A stretch of 64,000 nucleotides of DNA from Luscinia megarhynchos (lineage: Eukaryota; Chordata; Aves; Passeriformes; Turdidae): contig JAPFBE010000002.1 in NCBI GenBank assembly GCA_034336665.1, positions 74,031,405 through 74,095,404 of the forward strand, in the 5' to 3' direction. The notes below the pieces were generated by a model, which did not search any database, was not told where the DNA came from, and worked only from the letters and a program-made list of their open reading frames with translations. Numbering within the stretch: the first letter of the stretch is position 1; each line of letters opens with the position of its first letter. The position numbers were made by a program, and so were the translations under genes. Positions 23,398 to 35,900 of this stretch are shown here, piece after piece.

Positions 23398-26300
23398 GTT
23401 CACTCCACCCAATTAATCAACATGAGAAAAAGAAATTACTGAAAGTTGTTTGTAATGAAATACAAGAGAATTAATTCAAAAAGTGGGTCCACATTCTTAT
23501 GTATTCATGCAGTACCTTGCTGAGTATATCTTTCTTTTGATACCCATCTGAGTTGGTGAATAATTTCTTCTGTGTATTCTTCACTCCTTACCTACCTCAG
23601 GTATATTTAGATAACTAGCTGGCTGTAGTGCTGTGCAATTGATTTTAAGTTAATGTTGCATAGCAGAATAGTTGTTTGTGGTACAAAATAATAAATGGAA
23701 GCAGCTCTGATGTCTGATTAAGAGTGTTTTAGAGATCATTGTTTAATCAGACCTTGAGGAACTGGGCAAAAATCTGTACAATTCAATGGAGTTGCCTATG
23801 CAGAGCTGAGTGTGGTATAGTGAGCTATGAGCTGGGTTTGCAAAGCTTCTGAGTGCACAGAACACCATCTGAAATAAGCCTTGCATGTTGGTCTTGGTTG
23901 AACATAGGGAAAACCTTGGATACTTTGAAATTTGCTGGAAAATAATGCAAAGGTAAAAACCTGCTATAATGGAACAGAAACTCTTCAGGATTTAGGACTA
24001 AAAGTACATAATGGTAAATAAAAGTCTGAATCTCTGCTTTCCTTTGGCCTGAAACAAAGACTTAAACAGAGTTGTCTTTCTTTTCTGAGGTCAACACAAC
24101 ATAAATTGCCATTTGGCTCTTCTGTTAGGTCATTCTTCATCTGTTATGTGATGTGGCAAACAAATCTAAGACATGCCTCCAACACAAAAGTACAAATGCT
24201 TTATTCTGGAAATCTTTGCACATGATAAAGTTTTGTTAAAAATTAGGTCAAGCTTAACATTTTTTTCACCTAGCTCACTAGTACATCCCCTTACCTGAGT
24301 AAGGCCTGTGACCTGTGTCTTCAAAGCACCTTAATTTTGTGTTAGGCTTTTACTGACTCTGGAGCTAAAAAAAGGTGATAACTTGTGATTTAAAAAGTTG
24401 GAAGTTTTAATATGGATGCCAACATAGATGTTTAGACTTGATGATGTATTATATAGAAGCTCATTACAGATTAACCAGTTATTTAAAAAAATCTCCATTG
24501 TATTTACCCTGGGAAAATGATGCCTCTCTGCTAATGTCTGTATATTAAAGACAAGGAGGTGCTTATTTTGAGTTTAGCTTATTAGCAAAAAACTCAGGAT
24601 CTGCTCTCTTTCTTGGACTGATGGATTGCAAATTGGCTCAGAACTGAATCAGGGATTTTGTGTTGTGCTGCCATTCATTAAGTAGACTGAAGTAAAAAGA
24701 AAAGGCTGAAGGTCTGACTTGCTTGGCAGGCAGCAAGGGAGAAATCCTGAGCTTGCAACTCTGCCATTCAGTTTAAAAATGTTGAATGCATCTGACAAAA
24801 TGGAACATTATTCTTGCCTGGTTTAATTCTCTCTAAAACTTTTGTAGTCTGACTTTGCTCAACAAAATGTGAAGGTTTCTCATCTTCTTTGGGCATAACC
24901 TGGAAGATACCTGTTGTTCCCAGCTGCCTTTGAAATAATTTAGCTGCAGCTGAGTTAAAAAGATTCAGTTTTGCCAGCTGTATAATTTGAACTGGTCAAG
25001 CAGGTGAGAAGAGAAATTAAATTAACTGAGCCAGAATTACATTTTTTTGGCAAAATTTGATATAAGGAAAACGTCCTTTTATGGGTTCTAGCTGAAGGGG
25101 AAGATATATATTACAAATGCGAAGGAATTTTTGTTGAACCAATTTTCCTGAAGTGAAAGAAGGGAGACAAGTTCTGAAGGAATTTATTTTAAAATAAAAA
25201 ACTTGACTGACAGGTTGCAAGGAATAAAAAATAATAAAAGTGTGTCTGTGGACTAATTTTGTACTTGGAAGGTTTTTTCAATTATTTCTTTTGATGTGGT
25301 CCTCTGTTTACCTGAGATACTACACATAAGAATGTTTCACTTTCTTGACTCACAATAGTACAGAGGTTCAATATCATAACTCAGAACTCTTAAAATAGTT
25401 ATATTTTAGTAGTATTTTGCAGATCCTAATGATGATTTTGAATTCTTGAAGTCTTGGTCTGTTGACAGCTTTTTTTTCTATCTGATCAGTGGTCCAAACA
25501 TTATAAAATGGGTATGTTATAGTAAAACATTTACATTGGCTTTCACATTTTTCATTGATGGAGGCATGCTTTCTGACTGTTAGAGTTTTGCATTTCACCT
25601 TACTGCCTACTCTTCTATCCAGTTGCATGCTAAAATTACTCTTTTAATAGACAAAATGTTTTGATGTTAAAATTATTAAACTTACTAACACTAAAACTCG
25701 TACCTAACTCTGCCACAGACATTTTGACTAGTCCTGAGCCTCCTTCCCTGGCTGTTGAAAGGAAGGAGGAGTGTTGATAGCTCATTCTTTCTCCTCTTCT
25801 TCTTCTAGAAGAAACTTATTTTGCAGAGTGTTTAAACATGACTTAGATGCCAGTATATTAGAAGTTTAAGTATGTGTTTCCAGCTTTGTTTAAAAGAGCA
25901 CAGATATATGCCATTAAATCCTGTCCTGATCCAGGACCATGGACTGAAGGTTATTTAAGGTAAGAGGGATTATTCAAGGCACCCTGGGAGTGTGCCTGTG
26001 CTTGTACCCTATATAGAGGCACCTGCAAGGAAAGAGAGTTCAGAAGGCTTGAGTGGTACAAATGGTTGTGAAGGGTGTTTAGTACAAGGTCACTTGGATA
26101 ACTACCACACAGTGAGAACACTTTGTTTTGTCTTGGGCTTTCTTTGGAGAAAGGACTTCTCTTCATGCCTGCACAAAAGCTTTCACACATCAGCCTCATT
26201 CTTCAGACTGTTCCTTGTGCTCTGGATCTACATCAGTTCTGCTACCACAGTGTGTCTGAGGTTGGGCTGAGGTTTCTATTTATCACCCTGAAAGATTCAT

Positions 26301-27924
26301 TTCTGGTCTGTTTCTTTGATTTCCTCATGATTCTACCAGGGTTGCATGTGAAACTACTCTACAATCCTATTAAATTGGGAATTACTTTGTCCCACTGTCT
26401 GCAAAGGAGGACTCAGTAGCTACCATCAGAAACTACTGAGAAACTGAGACAGTGAGCTCTTCCCTGCTTCTGTCTTGCTAAACTAATGGTAAGCTGAAGA
26501 GCCCAGCTGGGAGTCAGATCTGGTCTCTATGCCAGTCAATGCTGACTGTGAACATGGTATAAATAACTTGAGCTGCAGTCCTGGCAAGCATTGTCTTTAT
26601 TGGCAATCATTGTGAAAGAAGTATACTTGTTTCTTTGCAGAATTGGGCTGCTTATGATTGGAGTTGGCGGAATAGAGGTTAGACTGTAACCTTAATTTTA
26701 CTTACTTAATCTCATGCCTGAACATTAATTTAAAACATCATTTTTCTTCCCTAGGGAGAAGATTATCTGTTTGGTTTAACATTCAGTGGTGTTTACACTA
26801 TGTCTGGATGGCTGACATAATTTCATTATAAAGTCTGAAACTAATTTTTCATTTTGAATTCCCTTTTTCCCTTTAGTACCCAGAAGGAAACTGGAGATTG
26901 TTTTAGCTGTCTCATCACCTATGGGCAGTTGCATTATGTTTAGTTGTAACCAAGTTGTGTATAAACAAAATGCTTGCTCTTAGGCATTTCTCCTGAACAT
27001 TGAGAAGCTAGGATTCATATTATTCTGTAGGAGATATGAATTGATAAACACATGTTTTTCCTCAATATGTGATTAGTAGGAGCCGTGTGAGGGTAGTGAG
27101 GATTAGAACTATCCAAACAGCAAAAAGAATTAAAAATAAAAACATCTGCTAATATTTTAGTTATATAACAAACCCTATATCCCTTCTCAAAAAAAAAAAT
27201 CTTTTTATTTTAAAAAATCTGAGTTATAATTGGTGCAGTTGAGTGTTTCCTTCAGGCCCTATGTATGCTGAATCTGATTTGGACCAACTCTCTGTGTGGA
27301 GCAAGGCATCCTTCTGGAAGACAGTAAACACACCCACGTTTATCTTTCTTACAGGGAATCATACCCCCCCCAAAGTGCTTAGAAAGGTGCTGATGCTTCC
27401 TTTTACTTCTTTTCAGTTACATCATTTTTAACCCATGTTCCTTGGTGTTTATTTTCCAGTATAATCTAGGTGTGATTGATACTGTGGGATGACTAAAAAT
27501 TAAAGCATGATGTAACTAACTCTAATTGCACTTTCATTTGTAGCTCAAGCTGTTGTCTCCTTATGTCCCATGAGATCAAGATCTGTCATCAACTATGAAG
27601 CCAATTTCCATCAGACATTTTAAACAAGACAGAGTAATGTGTGCAAATCCGTAAATTAAACCAAAAAAAAAGAGTACCTCTCAGAGTTGGGATTAATTTT
27701 TTGTTTTTTTCCCCAGTCTCATGTACCATGGTGAAAGTGTTTCATTCCAGATGAGTGGCTATGTGGAAGGGTATGCTGTCCCCTTAGACAACTTGGTTCA
27801 GTTTTGATTGTAGATGAAAAGCATGCCTGACATTTATTTCCAAGACTCTATTAGCAGACAGGGCTACTCTATTCAGTGACTGAGTTTTGTTTGTGCTGAT
27901 ATACCTCAAAACCTTTTCTTACAG

Positions 27925-27980
27925 GTCCTAAATAAACAGCACTTGGATTTCATTGACATAGTGGATCAGGCTCCAGCAAG
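27925..27980 (+). CDS. Candidate 56-base internal exon, product unknown
   Basis: The acceptor CCTTTTCTTACAG ends at 27924 and the donor GCAAG/GTAAAT follows 27980. Exactly one frame is open, and it reads VLNKQHLDFIDIVDQAPA plus two bases of a split codon. It would begin in phase 0 and end in phase 2. The peptide is compositionally like a real soluble protein segment. The start phase suits candidates at 1392, 2709 or 12545, and the end phase suits 53737. I do not recognise the family. The short length means chance cannot be excluded. Confidence 0.3.
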
Positions 27981-28673
27981 GTAAATTTTGTTAAAGGACT
28001 TATGCATATTCAGTAGGGGATGTCGGTGAGTGAAGCTTTCATAAGTGTTGTGGAATTACTGTGCTCAGAAACCCATGGAACAATACTCATTCTTTTTCAT
28101 ATCATACCAAATCATCTTTAGAACAGAGAATTCAAAGGTAGATAATTTCATTGAACACATATAACTTCAGAGAACCATCAAAAGCCCACATCTACCTCTA
28201 GCAAATTTTATTATTGTTCCTAATGGATAAAGGATCAAATCTTTCTGGTAAGGATTCTTTTCTGCTGTGTGAAAAAGAAAAAGAGGAAGATTGCTCAGCT
28301 GCCATTACTGTTGGTGGGGCAATATGAAGCTTGAAACTGAGTTTTTATGAGTTTGCAATAGCTTCTATACTAGCTGGAGACTTCCAGGAAATATTGGGTT
28401 CCTGTCAGTCCCCATCACTGTTTTTAGAGCTTTTTGTAAAGGTGATGCTGAGTGTCTATTTCTTTTGAGAGGTCCCTTTACCTGGGGGATTATGAGAAGG
28501 AGGAATGTACAACTCATTTCTGCACACCATGAATATGAGTGTGGAAGTAGAGCATTTGGCCTTACATACTGTAGATGTATTAAGCTGCTCCTTGCCCTCA
28601 GAAACTGAGAAAATATATATATCAAAGTTAAGTTCCGTGTCATTTTGATATCTGCTCATGAATACCTTGAAAA

Positions 28674-29932
28674 TGCCATGGTTTAACCCCAGACAGCAAT
28701 AAATCCCCACACTGGCTTACTCACCCCTGGTGGGGTGGGGGAGGGAATCAAAAGGGTTCAAATGAGAAAACCCATGGGTTGAGATAAAGACAGGATAACA
28801 GGTAAAGCCAAAGCTGTACAACCAAGAAAGGCAAACCAAGGAATTAATTCACTGCAGCCATGGGGAGGAGAAGCCCACCAGCTGCCCACGCAGCATGGAG
28901 AAGTGCAGCTGGGCTCTGCAGTTTCATCTCCTCCTCCACACAGCCCGTGCGGCCCCAGGAGCCCTGGCACGTTTTCCAGCATGGCCTGGCCCAGCGCCTT
29001 CACCTTCTGGGTGCAATTTTAACCCTTCTAATGCCCCGATAAGACTGCAGATCTCCTGAGCTCCCCTGAATGAGAGGAATAAAGCAGGGAGTCTGCTGAA
29101 GTCTGTGAAGTGAAAGTTTCCAGATGGGAAGAGATTGAAGAGATGCCACTGATAAGTTAGCTAAAAAACATTTTTGTGGGCTATGAGGGGACTGGACTAC
29201 ACTGAAATTCCTTTAAATTGTGGAAAATTACTTGGGGGGGTTGAAGTGCTTGAGAGAAAAGATTCTTTGTCTCGAGGGAATGGGGCTCTCTGTTCTGGAG
29301 ACTAGAAAGATGGACAGAGACATTTGATGAAAAAAGAGATGAAGAAATTTTTTGTCTTTGAACAGCTTGCTCTTACACACACCTTGTGTGTGGCATAACT
29401 CATAAGACAGCTCTGGAAAGACTGTGAAGATGGGAGGAAGTTCTGCGATTTGCAAATTTTCCCCAGACAGATGCAAATTGTGAAAAAGAAGACACTCCCT
29501 ATGCCTGAACCGAAAAAGGAACTTTCCTCTCTAGAGTGAACAGAAATAATTATTTAAGTGGAAAACTGACTGAAGTGTTCTCTGTATGTTGTGGTTAAGA
29601 AACATGGAAGGTGAAGGCGGCGGTGGGAGGGGGAAGGAGGGAATGATCTGGAAATCTTAAACTGAATTTCTTATTTTCTTTTTCTGTGTTATTAATAAAT
29701 TTCTTCTATATACCTTTTTAAGTTTTAGGCCTGCCTTGTCTTTGCTCCTAAATCCTATCTCTAAAAGAAATTGAATATATTAGAATTGGCAAACCCAAAT
29801 CAAACCAAGACATTTAGGCATAAAATGCCTTGGCATTGATCAGCAAAAACAAAAACATCCCTGAATTATTAACACTGTTTGCATCACCCCACGCTGTGAA
29901 CAAATTTAAGTCTACCCCAGCCAAAACCATCA
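28674..29932 (-). mobile_element. Solo LTR of an avian endogenous retrovirus, minus strand, split by a second LTR
   Basis: The right-hand piece (29807-29932), read on the minus strand, starts TGATGGTTTTGGCTGGGGTA and is the 5' end of an LTR. The left-hand piece (28674-29045), read the same way, runs through 'gtgaattaattccttggttt' and 'tatctcaacccatgg' to the 3' end 'ggggttaaaccatggca'. Without the insert it is about 490 bp. The ends have the TG...CA form expected of an LTR. Flanking A-runs (28670-28673 and 29933-29936) are compatible with a target duplication but are low-complexity. It is related in parts to the LTR at 57004-57581, with a different middle. No internal viral genes are present. 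The class is not assigned. Confidence 0.75.
29046..29806 (+). mobile_element. Solo LTR of a second avian family, plus strand, nested inside the minus-strand LTR
   Basis: It starts TGCAGATCTCC and ends in 'cccaaatcaaacc(a)'. The five bases AAGAC occur on both sides (29041-29045 and 29807-29811), as expected for a target-site duplication made on insertion. An AATAAA polyadenylation signal lies at 29694-29699 near the 3' end, the usual LTR arrangement, and the text around it ('aaatttcttctatatacc', 'ggcctgccttgtctttgctc') resembles a passerine LTR family known to me only by general appearance. No internal retroviral region remains, so it is a solo LTR. The minus-strand ORF at 29228-29476 within it is not meaningful. 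Confidence 0.7.
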
Positions 29933-32900
29933 AAAAAAGTCATTGTATTGTGAGCGAGAAGCCTTCTGTCCCAAAAAACCACAGACTAAACTCAACAAAA
30001 TAAAGAGATGATGTGTGGGAAAGACATAGAGCATATCACTGTGCACTGACTTCACTGACTGTCAGATAAGGCCCTAGGTAATTTCAGTATTTATACCAGT
30101 TTTGGAAGAAATCAGGCTGTGCAGCGTGGGACTGGTTCTGGTGAGTCTGAGCCCATGCCTCAGCTATCCCAGAGCTAAGCATGGAGCTCTTCCCAGTGGT
30201 GGCTCTGTCGTTGCTGGAGGTCACAAAAGGACCGCCCTCTCAAAACCTCTCAATTGAAACAGATCAAAAAGGAAAAACTTTTGCATAATACCTGGTTGTA
30301 ACATGTGATTGAAATTTTTAGCATTCAAACTTTTTTAAGGAATTGAAAAAGACATTTGTTTCCCACCTATTTTATAAGCTTATCTAAGCCTATAAGCACT
30401 GGGAACAGGTTCACCTTGGAGTCATGGAGGTTCCTGAATATGGAAATATCTTTTTCTTGTGTTTTGGTAGACTGTCTCTAGCCCTGCAGTTGAGGGCTTG
30501 TCCTTGTACTGTTCTCCTCCCTTATCTACCCTGAGCCTGATCTAGCCTCCAGAAAATAAATTTTCATGTGGGGAAAATGTGTTTCCAATCCTTTAGTTGC
30601 AGAGGCACCTTTAAAAGTATAAGCAAGTTAAATCTGTGTGAGCTCCTAGGCATTCTGGCTGAGTCTAAAATGAAGATATAACCAAGCTGTCTTTGAACTG
30701 TGTAGAGCCCGTTTAACAAGGCTAGTGTGCTGAATTAAAATAGCTAATTAACTGTGATGAAAAGCTGATGCACAGGGCTGGGTCAAGGCAGCTGCCTTGC
30801 TCTGGACTGGCTTGTTCTGGGGAGCCTGGGGGCTCTCTCTGCAGCACTGCACCACGCTGGCAGGCACACCTCCAGCAGTGAAAGGTTGTACAGCTGCAAA
30901 CTGCCATTGCTAATCTGACTGAGGGGCTGTCAGAGGCTGCATCCTGGCTCCTGGTCAGCCTGTGACCCTGCAGTGCACAAGGCTGCTTCCTCCTTTCATC
31001 TTGTTGCTCTGATTTCTGCAGAAAGGAAAACCAAGCAAAGTCCTGGAGGATCCCCGATCAGCAATCAAATCCTGGAGTATGGCCTGTTCTTTTCTTGGTA
31101 ATTAGGTACAGCCTCAGGCAGTCAGAGTGGGAGTCATCTCATTTAACTGAAGGTGTTGGGGGGTTAGCTATGAGGTCTGGACTGGTTGGTCACCTCAAAA
31201 GGAGAGAGGAGTACTTCCAGTGAATGCTTTATCTCTCCTGGAACAGAAGAGATGAATCATGCTCTGGAGGTGTCTGTCTTTCTCCTCTTCTGAGGCGGAG
31301 AAGAAGCCTCAATGGTAACACTGAACTTGATGCTGGTCTTTGTGACAGCTGGAGTTCAGTGAGGTGCATCTTTTGGTGCTTGAAGTGTCACCTCAGCCAT
31401 GCACTGGACCATTTGATGTTCAGGGTGTTGTAAAAGAAGAGGCATGTTCCTAGTCTGAGAACTCTACTACCTAGTATAAATAAGAGCTTGTTTATTGAAG
31501 TGATGAGAAGGTGATATGTGGGAATGAACCATCTCAGACCATTTAAGAAAAAAACAAACTCAAAAATCCTGCAAAGCCTAGGAGTTCGGACAAATCAGTC
31601 TATGAATCTAGCAGAAGCAATTGCACAAGTAATTAAAACTACTTTCTTATTAGATCAAGCCAGCAAGGCACATATTATGGGTAGTATTGTAGGGAGTATG
31701 TTCTTTATTTTCCTTGGTTTGATTCTTATTCTAGACATATAAACCAAATGCCTTTCTATTTAATTTCCAGTAGATAGCAGCAGTTCACAGAGAGTATTTT
31801 TTCCTTTCTTTTTTTTTCTTCTTTTCCAGTGAAGGTGCATGTGATTCAATGAGGACATTAAAATGTTTCCTTTTCACTCAGAAAGTTCAGTAGCATTTTA
31901 GTACATGCAAAATATGCTGGTTTTGTCACCACAGCTAATTTCTGAGGAGTATTATTGAAGTATTGAATTTATCTCGAGACTGAGTCAGAAACAATTTTAT
32001 TCACAACACTGTGGAATAAAAGAAAAAGAAGAGTAAAACAGGGCTCTTTTTGATTAATTTTTGTAGGCTAATATTCCATTAAATTCATTAGTTGAAAAAG
32101 AATGTATTTTCCTCAGAAACTTGATTAAACTCAAAATTTGTTTCAGGAGCAAGAACGATCGAAGATTTGAAATGTCCCAACAAACCACATCTGACTTGTT
32201 GTACCAAATTCTTCAGAATTCCTGAGTTTGGTGCATCCTGGCTGTGGCAGAGGGGTAGTTTCAGGATGCTGAGTTGGAGTCGCTCTGTCATCATGCACCT
32301 GTGAGGTTTCTCTTGAAGGGATTGTACGGACCAGATGTGAGCACAGAGGTGTGCTCTCACAGGAGTTGGTTCTGTTTGGCTTCAGCCACCAAACAGACCT
32401 TTTTGAACTTTTTTTTAGTCGATCTAGAGCTGATTTTGTGGAAATGATGAGAAAAATGACATTACTAGATCAGATCTGTAATCAGATCCCTAGAAGGTAG
32501 GAAAAATTGATTGTGAAACAGGAAAGTGAGTCATTATCATTCTTGTGTCACGCTGTCCATTTGTTCCACCTAAACTTCTAATTGTACTTAACACACTTTG
32601 ATTTGAATAATTTCTTTAGTCTTGCCATTAGCTTGCCATAGGTCATTTTATCTACTCTAAGTTTTTCAATATGTTCAGAATTAAAACCGCTACTTACTTG
32701 TAATTGTCTGAAATTTCTGCATAGAATTTTTCCTCTGTAAAATTTGGTGGCAGCTGGGTTTGGCAGAGACAGCATGCTATGTATGAGCACCTCACTTCTA
32801 ATAACCAAAGGAAGTTGCATAGAAGTCAGTGTTCCTTTATATCTGCAGAACAGTTTTGGGAATCTTTATCTGAGTCTGTGTTCTAAATACACAAAGTATT

Positions 32901-35900
32901 TACACAAGATCTTTATTCAGCAGAATTGTACAATATGAAAAGCTTCAAAATCAAGGTCAACTCCTTACCTTTTTTTTTTTTTAATTTTTTTTTTTTTATT
33001 TTATTTTTTTTAGTAGTACATTTAGCTTATGTAGTACATTTAGTATTATGTATTTATTGCAGTGGTGAGTTGAAAACTGAGATGTTATATTCATGGCTTA
33101 AGTGTTAATATTTTTTTTTTGTCTTCAGACCTTACATGAGTTGTGAGGAGAAGGATGCCACTTATTGTGGAGTCCTTTACGGGGTTAGCAGTCTCCCTGA
33201 CATAAAGGATGACAAAGTCTGACTGAGTGGAAATAAGATTGAGTTATTTTTGAATTGTTGAAGTTCAATTGATGAAGTTCAATGCAAGAGACTGATAAAT
33301 GACTGAAATCTGCATTTCTGGTACATGGCCTAAAAATGTCTGAAGGCCAAAGCAAAGCAGCTTAATTTGCAGCATCCTCAGGACTGAGCCTGGACTGAGA
33401 TTTGCTTTGTGATGATCTGACCTACCTTTCTAGTCTATCCTTATTCCAGTTACGAAGCAAATGCATTAATTATTTGGGCTGAATTTTTTTGATGCTTTTG
33501 AAAACACTGAATACATGACTTAGCTTATTGGCATTAATCAGCTATATTAAAATTTTAGGAAAATGTGAACTACTTCTTTCTTCTACAGTAGTCAAAACTG
33601 ATTTCATCATTGCTTGAAGTTTGGCTGGAGAGCTACCACTGAGCTCTGCCTCAACCACTTCCTGGGCAGGGACCCCACCATCTTTGGACTATTGTATGTA
33701 GGCCTAGTTTTAAGTGTAGCAGAATAAAAGCCACTTAAACATATAAAATAATTTTCAAAAAATGTGAAGGACAATTGAAAAAGCTTTGAATTGATGTGTG
33801 TCTTTCTTGGCTAGGTTTATCAGAGCTTAACTGCACAAGATTAATAAAAAATTTTTGCTGAAAAATAAAATGGTAGTCAACTGCATATCCAATAAGTGAA
33901 AATCCTAAATGGGTCAAATTTGGTCCAGCAACTAGATCTTATTCCATTATTTTTAATGGAATAGTGACTGAACCTGCCTCATTGTTCCAGTTTCTGCAAA
34001 CAATGAAGCGAGTTAACTCCACATATAAGTAGTGAATAGAATACATGAAAAAACTTAGATATAGTAGCTTAGAGGATTCTTCCATATAGTTCTATAACAC
34101 CTGTGTGATTTGTTTATTCTAAATTAGAACATTTTTGATATAAATTGATTTATTCTCAAGCTACACAGATACACTAATAAGCAGATCTTTGTGTGGTACA
34201 GTAGTGCATAAATTTCGGTGACAGTAGCAGTACAGTTTAAGTGATTACTATTATTTTAAGTAGATTTAATTACGGGAACACATAAATACATGGGTAGTAT
34301 CAGGCTAGATTGGAAGATATAGACTGGTAAAAATCCAGCCTAATGGTTGCATTTTGCTATTGTGGAGTAAATTGATTAAAAGGAGAAAGCTAAAAACAAT
34401 GTGAAGCTTGACAAAAAGTGAAATTAAATTTTATGTTAAAATAGTAAATTTGATGTTTGGAATGGCTTCTGACTATCAATTCAAAATCCAATCCATATGG
34501 AACAGGGAACCCTTAGAATTTAGAAGATTGTACATCCTCACTAGTGATTTCTTTTCACATTTTCATCAACCCTGTCCCTGAAGATTGCTAAATGTTTCTT
34601 ATGAAAGGAAGAGACTTAAGCCACAAGTATTCACTGAGCATTTGTACTTGCACGAAATATTGACTAGTGATTTTTAGAATTTGTGTACACCCCTCTCAGA
34701 ATGGAATATAAATCTCTGTTATTAGCAGAGGCAGCTTCCATGTATTTAAATGTCTGGAGTTCCTCACAGATAAACTTTTCATGATTATTTTGGTGAGCAG
34801 CAGCCACCACATTTAGTGAGATGGCTCAGTGATATGGGTAATTCAGCACTTATTCACTGAAAGGGGAAGAATAGAACTCCTCAGCATAATGGGTAATGAA
34901 TGTGTCTGACTTCAGTGACTACAAGGGGTGGATGGTGAATCATCTTCCTGCAAGATTGAATATAGCTTTTATTCCCCAATACTTTATGACATCTTTCGTA
35001 CTAGAGAATACATAAATCTATTTTTTTCATGCAGCTTGGCTTTAACAGCATCAAACAATTTATGCTGAAAAAATCAGTCTTACTTGATGTCTGTTGTTTT
35101 AAACTCTGTAAAGAGTTTATTTTTCTTTTGGATTATCATGCAAACTATTAATTGTTACAATTCCAAGTGCACAGCTTTGTCTGTATTCACTTAGGCAGTT
35201 ATTTTGCATTGTTTTAAGGAAGTGATTGATTGTAAAACACATAACACACTAGGCCCTTGATATTACCTTGGAAGCTAGATAGTTTCCCATCTTGTTTCAG
35301 AATGGAGGCACATAGCTTCTAACAGGTTCAGAATTCTTTCTATGTACACAGAGCTAATTTATTCTGTTGTAGACTGCTGGTTTTGCTTTCCACGTCCACA
35401 TGAGTTGATCTATCCCACAGCAGAATACAATCTGTTCACTTACACCAAGCAATTTTGTATCAAAAACATACCTTTGACTTCTGACAAATTTTTTAGGATT
35501 TGTCGTGCAGTCAAACACTATACTGGTCCATGTTCTCCCACTCTCCCAATCTTCCCATCTCCTTGTCTTGAGCAGATTCCCTTTTCAATCTCTTTCTCTG
35601 TACTTCCAGCACTCTCCAGTGTAATTAATGGTGAATGTCTGTGATTGGTGCTGCTGTTGGGCAATGTGACTGGAACTGTCTCTGGACAGGACTGCAATGT
35701 GGACAATATGTGTCACATATCCAGTAACAGCATTTATAAAGTACAATAATGTAAGACTTAGTGTAATTGTTTCAGTCTCACTGTTTTGCTTAGACAGTTG
35801 CATAATTGGCATTATTACTTATTAATCTTATTTATCTGGAATAGTCTTTTAAATACAAAGGAAATCAAGCGTTATTTTTCTCTCCCTCAACACTTCTGCT

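Larger units (their letters stand above)
21966..28673. other. Stretch with short tandem repeats and one candidate exon
   Basis: It contains a GC-rich patch with four GGGCT units at 22031-22051, an AAT/AGT-type microsatellite at 22515-22552, a triplicated AAAAGTTTT unit at 23341-23397 and the candidate exon at 27925-27980. Other ORFs are short and unremarkable. No transposon was recognised before the LTR at 28674. Confidence 0.4.

Noticed and set aside
32578..32820. 80-codon minus-strand ORF with a GTAAGTAG donor inside
   Set aside because: The translation looks moderately protein-like, but the acceptor is weak and the frame continues through the donor. No family match comes to mind.
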